A stretch of DNA of 64,000 nucleotides. Origin: Trematomus loennbergii. Lineage: Eukaryota > Chordata > Actinopteri > Perciformes > Nototheniidae. How positions within the stretch are numbered: position 1 is the stretch's first letter; every line of letters begins with the position of its first letter. The stretch lies in the NCBI GenBank assembly GCA_012861695.1, contig JAAOOA010000193.1, positions 352,001-416,000 of the forward strand. The letters are read 5' to 3'. Position numbers and translations under genes: made by a program. Under the pieces are notes generated by a model, which was not told the DNA's origin, searched no databases, and worked only from the letters and a program-made list of their open reading frames with translations. Positions 58,515-64,000 of this stretch are shown here, piece after piece.

Positions 58515-58710
58515 GCTGCAGGGAGGGAGGGGGCGGGGCTTAGCGGCGGCCCGGTGGCGGCGGTCAAGGTCGAGGCCGGGGTCAAGGTCGAGGTCGGGGG
58601 GGTCGGCGACGGCTGGAAGCTCGAAGGCTTCGGAGAGGACGAGGAGCGAAGAGGCTCTTTTGGACCCCTGGAGACAGAACTGATCCAGAACTGGACTCTG
58701 CACTTACATT
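58515..58710 (-). CDS. larp4b: larp4b exon, Pro/Ser/Thr-rich, apparent 1-bp deficit
   Basis: Acceptor ttgttgtctctgcag at 58711 and donor CAGC/gtaaga at 58515. From the acceptor in phase 0 (as required by the upstream exon) it reads NVSAESSSGSVLSPG. From the 3' end backwards the frame needed by the next exon reads PKEPLRSSSSPKPSSF and ends SPAPSLPAA. The two frames meet at a GGGG run near 58669. Length 196 is one short of the 3n+2 that the flanking phases demand. A base missing from the G-run explains it. Confidence 0.78.
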
Positions 58711-59368
58711 CTGCAGAGACAACAACAACAACAACAACAACACAGGATGTTAATGTGAAATAAAGCAAGATGAAGTCATCGGCATTTCCTCTCTGTAGAC
58801 CTTTCCACTTTATCTAAGTCCCCTCCTCGACTCCTATCCTCGTGTCTTAGTCCCGCCCACAGGAGATGCGAGCGGAGGAGTCGAGGAGGGGAACCGAGGA
58901 GGGAGGAGGGGAAGCAGCAGGCGGTTAGAGAAATGAGAACTCCTCTCCTCTGAGCGGTCATTTTAAAGAGACGTCCATTAATGATGACAGGAGGCACAGC
59001 AGCCCTCTGTCTGATGGACAGATGTGTTCATGACCACTTATATATTTACTTTTAATTCATTCACAGTGCGGTATAATGAGACAATAACAGGCTACAGATG
59101 CGGACACACACACATTTATATAAATATTTACAATTTCAGAATCAAAGTATGAGAACACTCTCAGAAACTGGATATTGGAGTTAATCCCTACAGCGTGTAA
59201 TATATTGGAAAGCCTCAGTTTCAGTCCTTAGGATGTATTTATTTGTGTAAGAAACTGTACTTTACTTAAGCCACAATATGTGCTGTACTGAGAAGCAGAG
59301 AAGACTACAGTGACATTGAGGCTTTATATATGACATGCTGTAGAGATACCCTCAGTTTCAGTGCTTAC

Positions 59369-59542
59369 CCGCTCCTTAACGTTTCCGATAACGACGCTGC
59401 TGGCCAGCCGGTTGTCGAACACTTCTTCTGTGGTTTTCAGCTGCCCGGCGGCTCCGGGGAGAGGAGGGAAACTGGAGAGACCCAGCTCGAAACTCGGAGA
59501 CGGAGGTTTTGGGGGGGGAGGCGGCGACTGGGGCGTCACTCT
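59369..59542 (-). CDS. larp4b: larp4b exon with GLSSFPPLPGAAG motif
   Basis: 174 nt, phase 0 at both ends; acceptor 'gttgtgtag', donor CGG/gtaagc. It reads RVTPQSPPPPPKPPSPSFEL then GLSSFPPLPGAAGQLKTTEE and ends VIGNVKER. The GLSSFPPLPGAAG core is a conserved LARP4B signature, distinct from the LARP4 counterpart. Confidence 0.94.
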
Positions 59543-59746
59543 CTACACAACGGCAACAAATAATCATAAGAATAATACATTTCATGAACTTTAAACTGAT
59601 TTCTAGAAACTGCACAATATTTTATTTATTTTTAGCATTATTTTGTAATCTGCCATGTGTCTAATGTTGGGGAATGTTCGGTTTGTGTTTGTGTAATGTG
59701 ATAAATGTTAAAAATAATAATCAGTAAATACAGTAGTGACTACACT

Positions 59747-60346
59747 CTTCCACAAGTGGGTCAAAAAGGACCCGTATTAGAATAATATGTGTTTTTATGC
59801 CATTTTTGTCATTTTGGTTAAGAAAAATCACTTGTATAATATTTAGTATTACATTTTGGTTCACACTAGAAATATTTTATATTTAAATTTTCACTATTTA
59901 TAATTTCTTTTTTACATTTTGAAAAAATACGTTTTGAACATATTGATGCAAAGATCTCCGCTATTCTGAGACCCTCACAGTATTCCAGTCCCTTTTCAAA
60001 ACTCATCTCTTCTCCTCTTGTCTACTCATAGCCCACCCCACCCCCCATCAATCCATGCCGGTTGATCAAGTTTGATAGTCCTATACCCCCCACCCTAACC
60101 TTCCCTTATATTGTAAAGCAATTTTGAGTCCTTGAAAAGCCCTATAAAAATATAACGTATTATTATTATACTGACAGGTATCAGATCTTGCTGTGTAAAA
60201 TAATCTTCCTGAGAGGTGTCACTTGTGATGTAGTCTGTGTGTCCTACAGTGAATGTATTCCTGACAGCAACAGGTGATAAGAATCAAAGGTTCCAGAGGA
60301 TCCCATAGAAAATGCATGCGGGTCATTTTTGACCCACTTATGGAAG
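59747..60346. mobile_element. MITE with TTCCAYAAGTGGGTCA ends, containing an L2 tail
   Basis: CTTCCACAAGTGGGTCAAAA at the left and TTTTGACCCACTTATGGAAG at the right form inverted ends, followed inward by GACCCG/CGGGTC. Target duplication is unclear. Nested at ~59960-60150 is an L2-like 3' end ('ttgtaaagcaattttgagtc' then 'gaaaagccctataaaaatat'). Lies in a larp4b intron. Confidence 0.65.
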
Positions 60347-60694
60347 CTTGGGGTTGTAATACAAAAACTACAATTTCTTAAAATGTACATTTAAAATTTG
60401 AATGGCATGATATCTATCTCCTTTCTGCTGTAACAATGTACATTTCCATTTGTATTTATTTCGAACGTGTAAATCAATAACACATTCATAATGTTAATAA
60501 TAATGAAACAAGAGAATGATGATACTGTACAAACATAAGCAGTATCAAATTGATAAACAAAAATATTATTGACTTACAAATGATATATAAACAAATGATC
60601 TACCCTTCTCCCAAAAACTAAATTAACATTTTTTTCCCCTCATGATTTCAGAACAGGAAGCAGTTGATCCTGCTTTCTTTCCATTAGTCTAGAC

Positions 60695-61508
60695 CAGTGC
60701 TTCTCAAAGTGTGGCCCGCGAGCGCCCCCTAGTGGTCCGTGAGTATATTGGTAAAATTTCACATTTGAAATTAATTAATTAATTTAAGCAGGGTTCATAC
60801 ACTTTCTCACCAATGATTTTTAATGACTTCTTCATGACTTTTACCTAATTTTCCATGACCAAAAAAATGACTCTTTCTCAGCGGTACCACTGAAAATGGT
60901 TTATTTTAACATGGAACAGGAAAATAAGGTCTGCATATGAAACATGTTGTGCCTATCTAAAACAAATCAAATAGTAGGCTTACTAGCTTCTACAGGCTAA
61001 AGCAACTAAAATCTCTCACCAGCAAAACACCTCGTCAGTTAAATGCCATTTTACGTTACGATACAGTATTTATTATCATTATAGTATTACTATTTCGGCG
61101 ATTAGATAAAATATTAATTATATTTGATGCAACTTTAGTTACATTTCCATGACTTTTCGAAAAACTTTGGGAAAAATATTGTTTTCCATAACTTTTCCAG
61201 GGCCTGGAATTAGCATTTTGAATTTCCATGACTTTTCCAGGTTTTTAATGACCGTAAGAACCCTGTTTAAGTTTTCCGCACTCTCGCGGGAATATTTCCG
61301 CAATGGAGCGAGCTTAAGTTTCACTTTCGATTGCATGATATAGCCCAGCGCAACACCTTCGTCACACATGTTGCCACTTCTTTGTACCAGTTTCAGGCGA
61401 TTTGTAATCTGTTCTAGAAAAACGATGTGTTTTGGGATATTTGTGGAGTTAGGTGGTCCGCGAGTGTTTTTTTTTGGTCCTTGGTATGAAAAAGTTTGAG
61501 AAACATTA
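60695..61508. mobile_element. hAT-like (Charlie-type) element, 814 bp
   Basis: The left end is CAGTGCTTCTC and the right end is GAGAAACATTA (degenerate). The perfect 8-bp duplication GTCTAGAC at 60687-60694 and 61509-61516 fits the nTCTAGAn preference of hAT-Charlie elements. No transposase. It is interrupted by another MITE. Confidence 0.8.
60789..61265. mobile_element. MITE nested in the hAT-like element
   Basis: The ends CAGGGTTCATAC and GTAAGAACCCTG are inverted. TTTAAG is repeated directly on both sides (60783-60788, 61266-61271). The interior repeats 'tttccatgacttttcc' in both orientations. Probably a hAT MITE. Confidence 0.75.
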
Positions 61509-61566
61509 GTCTAGACGTAGAAAGAAAAGCTTGATTCACATCAAAGATGAAGAAAAAAGTACTTAC

Positions 61567-61591
61567 TGTAAACTTTTCGTCCCTCTTTTTC
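61567..61591 (-). CDS. larp4b: larp4b 25-nt microexon (KKRDEKFT)
   Basis: Acceptor 'ttttctacttctag', donor ACA/gtaagt. It completes an Arg codon with the upstream exon and reads KKRDEKFT, giving GRKKRDEKFT/RVTPQS across the junctions with phases consistent on both sides. A short basic exon here is in keeping with LARP4-family organisation. Confidence 0.88.
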
Positions 61592-61739
61592 CTAGAAGTA
61601 GAAAACATTGTTCCTTTAAAAAACACTTCAATTTACAAACAAACATCCAGCCTGAGTAATGCCTTGCCTTCACCCTGCACAGTGTGAGAAGTAAACGTAT
61701 CTGCAGCACAGTGAAGACTGACAAAAGAAGACATTGGGT

Positions 61740-61840
61740 GTTTCTCAATGTCGAGGAAGGATGCTCCAGAGCCACTATTTCAAGGATGCTACGTCATCGA
61801 GTGCCCCCTGAAAGGACTGTTCCAATGTCCAGCATGACTT
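61740..61840. repeat. Fragment of a dispersed 'tttctcaatgtcgaggaagg' repeat
   Basis: The sequence resembles a common fish MITE end (tttctcaatgtcgaggaagg ... ctgttccaatgtcc). Only a fragment; the assignment is tentative. Confidence 0.35.
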
Positions 61841-62131
61841 TATTTCTGATTCACACCATAAAATAATGTGTAAATGCCTCAGGAAGGTGTTGCTAAGCAG
61901 ATTACGTTGGTGTTATGTCTGAACGTTTTCTTTGACTGACTTAGGAATTGAATTGTTTTTAAGCCTTCGAGTTTCACACATTTTAAATGATTGGTTTTTT
62001 CAACTCAAAACTAATAAAACAAATCGAAATACAGATGTTTTTTGGGTCCGAGACAAAAAAGGTTTTCACATTTGATCACAACTCCCTTATGGTAATAATT
62101 ACACAGTAACTTTCAGAATCTCTTTACACAG

Positions 62132-62935
62132 AGGGGACACATGTTGATGTAGAGGAGACATGAAGAAGAGGGGACACATGGTTATGTATAAAGACATGAA
62201 GAAGAGGGGACACATGTTGATGTAGAAGAGACATGGAGAAGAGGGGACACATGATGTAGAAGAGACATGAAGAAGAGGGGACACATGTTGATGTAGAAGA
62301 GACATGAAGAAGAGGGGACACATGTTGATGTAGAAGAGACATGAAGAAGAGGGGACACATGTTGATGTAGAAGAGACATGAAGAAGAGGGGACACATGTT
62401 GATGTAGAAGAGACATGAAGAAGAGGGGACACATGTTGATGAAGAAGAGACATGGAGAAGAGGGGACACATGTTGATGTAGAAGAGACATGAAGAAGAGG
62501 GGGCACATGTTGATGTAGAAGAGACATGAAGAAGAGGGGACACATGTTGATGTAGAAGAGACATGAAGAAGAGGGGACACATGTTGATGTAGAAGAGACA
62601 TGAAGAAGAGGGGACACATGTTGATGTAGAAGAGACATGAAGAAGAGGGGACACATGTTGATGTAGAAGAGACATGAAGAAGAGGGGACACATGTTGATG
62701 TAGAAGAGACATGAAGAAGAGGAGACACATGTTGATGTAGAAGAGACATGAAGAAGAGGGGACACATGTTGATGTAGAAGAGACATGAAGAAGAGGGGAC
62801 ACATGTTGATGTAGAAGAGACATGAAGAAGAGGGGACACATGTTGATGTAGAAGAGACATGAGAAGAGGGGACACATGTTGATGTAGAAGAGACATGAAG
62901 AAGAGGGACACATGGTTATGTATAAAAAGACGTGA
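62132..62935. repeat. 37-bp minisatellite, ~22 units (VNTR locus d) in a larp4b intron
   Basis: Same unit as 3143-3402, flanked by the same lead-in (tttacacagaggggacac) and lead-out (gtggattttgcataatag). Three overlapping minus-strand frames of 226 to 270 codons are open only because the unit has no stop in any frame. Confidence 0.95.
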
Positions 62936-63005
62936 AAAAGTGGATTTTGCATAATAGGTGACCTTTAAAATGCCTCAAAGGTAGTATTTTAGCTTTGTAT
63001 CCTAC

Positions 63006-63271
63006 CTTCCTCTCCCGATGCCCAGGGAGTATTCGGGGGTGGGGGGCTCCGTCACCCTGCCGGTGCCGGCGGTGTCCCTGCGGGGGAAGGAGCTGCTGGA
63101 GGGCACCGGGTCCTGGGCTGAGTGGAGGGGGGGGGACGGGCGGGGGGGCTGCTGCGGACCCCGTTCAGACGCTCGCTGGGGAAGCTGGGAAATAACCCTG
63201 GGTTGTCCAGAAGCCCCGCGCTGCGATCTGCCGTCGGGAGGGAAGGCCTCAAGTGAGGTTTACTGTGACTC
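63006..63271 (-). CDS. larp4b: larp4b exon, apparent 1-bp deficit in a C-run
   Basis: Acceptor 'ccctcag', donor GGAAG/gtagga. The 5' part reads SHSKPHLRPSLPTADRSAGL then LDNPGLFPSFPSERLNGVRS in phase with the upstream exon. The 3' part, in phase with the KKRDEKFT exon, reads DPVPSSSSFPRRDTAGTG then VTEPPTPEYSLGIGRG. The frames meet at two long C-runs (9 and 7 C on the minus strand, 63126-63148). Exon length 266 is one short of what the flanking phases require. Homopolymer error or a true frameshift. Confidence 0.85.
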
Positions 63272-63638
63272 CTGAGGGAGGGAAGAACAAGAAGACATAC
63301 TTTAATATTTATTTCCTGAGGGAGGCAGGTGTGGTGTCAAATTATCATATATTCATTTAAAACAGTCATATTTGGTATGGGTTTCTGTGTTTGCTGTATT
63401 TTGGAGTGTTTGTTATATGTGAAAAGTCTATACAAACATTTGAATATTGACTGTTATTACACCTGTCCCTCACTATGTCCATTATGCCTCTGTTACGAAA
63501 CATCCCTTCTGTTATTGTATATCCCCTTCAACACTCCCCATACTTCCTCCCAGGATCCCTTCATCTTTTGGCATTTAAAAAAATATGTGTGTGTGTAGTC
63601 CTCCCCCCTATTAATGTTTTTGATATCAGTGTACCAAC

Positions 63639-63745
63639 CTGTTCCTGGGAGAATAGTGTCTGACGGTGAGAGGAGACGTCGTGGGTTTGAAACCGTGTGA
63701 TGTGGTGAATCCATTGATGAACTGGTTGTTGTGAAATGGTGCAAC
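63639..63745 (-). CDS. larp4b: larp4b exon (FINGFTTSHGFKPTTSPLTV)
   Basis: 107 nt; acceptor 'tgttttccag', donor ACAG/gttggt. It reads VAPFHNNQFINGFTTSHGFK then PTTSPLTVRHYSPRN plus a split Arg codon completed by the next exon (RSHSKPHLRP). It has no Met and is easily missed in open-frame scans. The INGF...FK...SPLTVR...PRNRSHSK pattern belongs to the region between the RRM and the C-terminal part of LARP4 proteins. Confidence 0.9.
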
Positions 63746-63840
63746 CTGGAAAACACAAAAAGGAAGAAAAATATACAAATAAACAATATGTTTATATAGA
63801 CACATTAAGTCGAAGTAAAATGTTAATTTAAATACATTAA

Positions 63841-64000
63841 ATGTAAGGCAAGTTTATTTATAGAGCACCTTTCAGCACACGGCAACCCAAAGTGCTTTAC
63901 AAAATAAGATAAACAGGCATTTAAAAAGCAAAGATAATCAAATCAACACAAGTATAAAATACATGGATAAAAAGCCATACTGCAGTTTGAATTTGAACAA
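63841..64000. repeat. Dispersed fish repeat (aagtttatttatagagcacctt)
   Basis: Starts 'ggcaagtttatttatagagc' and continues 'cccaaagtgctttacaaaat'. This is a common 3' end of fish retroposons. It runs off the window edge. Confidence 0.55.

Noticed and set aside
58776..58997. 73-codon minus-strand frame between larp4b exons
   Set aside because: No splice sites in phase with the neighbouring exons and no family resemblance; treated as intron.
62099..62952. Three long overlapping minus-strand open frames (226 to 270 codons)
   Set aside because: The 37-bp unit has no stop in any minus frame, so all three read the same repeat; not coding.

Overview
This window is nuclear DNA from a ray-finned (teleost) fish. 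The evidence is a vertebrate multi-exon gene recognisable as larp4b, a cluster of fish-type TRIM (RING/B-box/coiled-coil/PRY-SPRY) genes, and a dense fish-style repeat load: L2-type LINEs, hAT, Harbinger-like and piggyBac-like MITEs, tRNA-derived SINEs and many minisatellites. There are no bacterial-type operons and no CRISPR.

Layout. 1-7535: decayed TRIM copy A, its 3' flank, a truncated L2 fragment and the first copy (a) of a ~4 kb segmental duplication. 7545-9515: a scrap of TRIM coiled coil fused to an antisense L2, which carries an 871-bp Harbinger-like MITE. 10059-11705: TRIM copy B, the only intact gene of the cluster (548 codons, single exon), then its L2 fragment. 14480-16438: a small hAT MITE inside another repeat, then a foldback element with ~450-bp inverted arms. 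16843-19455: a mosaic junction (repeat / TRIM coiled coil / antisense L2) running straight into TRIM copy C, which has lost its start codon. 19456-25772: copy C's flank and duplication copy b. 26236-30387: a non-autonomous LTR element. 30638-32224: a 57-bp minisatellite with a 10-unit higher-order repeat. 32589-33140: a piggyBac-like MITE holding (GT)50. 34077-35738: TRIM copy D, frameshifted, with an ETS/IRF-type site 30 bp upstream of its ATG. 36525-44799: its L2 fragment, cut by a near full-length second LINE that is itself cut by a 3.4-kb DNA element. 45833-46132: a THAP zinc-finger remnant. 46268-50903: duplication copy c, which looks the most ancestral. 50904-64000: the 3' UTR and last seven coding exons of larp4b on the minus strand; the introns hold nested MITEs, a VNTR and simple repeats.

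How it fits together. larp4b (RNA-binding translation/mRNA-stability factor) is the resident single-copy gene; its LAM and RRM exons lie beyond 64000. The TRIM units arose by tandem and segmental duplication. All four carry the same downstream L2 with the same 2-bp deletion, so the LINE was present before the copies multiplied. Copies A and C share a further breakpoint and are sisters relative to B and D. TRIM proteins of this type are E3 ubiquitin ligases often linked to antiviral immunity in fish; only copy B can encode one here. Two larp4b exons and TRIM copy C each seem to lack one base in a G/C homopolymer, so part of the frame damage may be assembly error. I see no clearly new molecular system; the most informative content is the mosaic history of the TRIM cluster.
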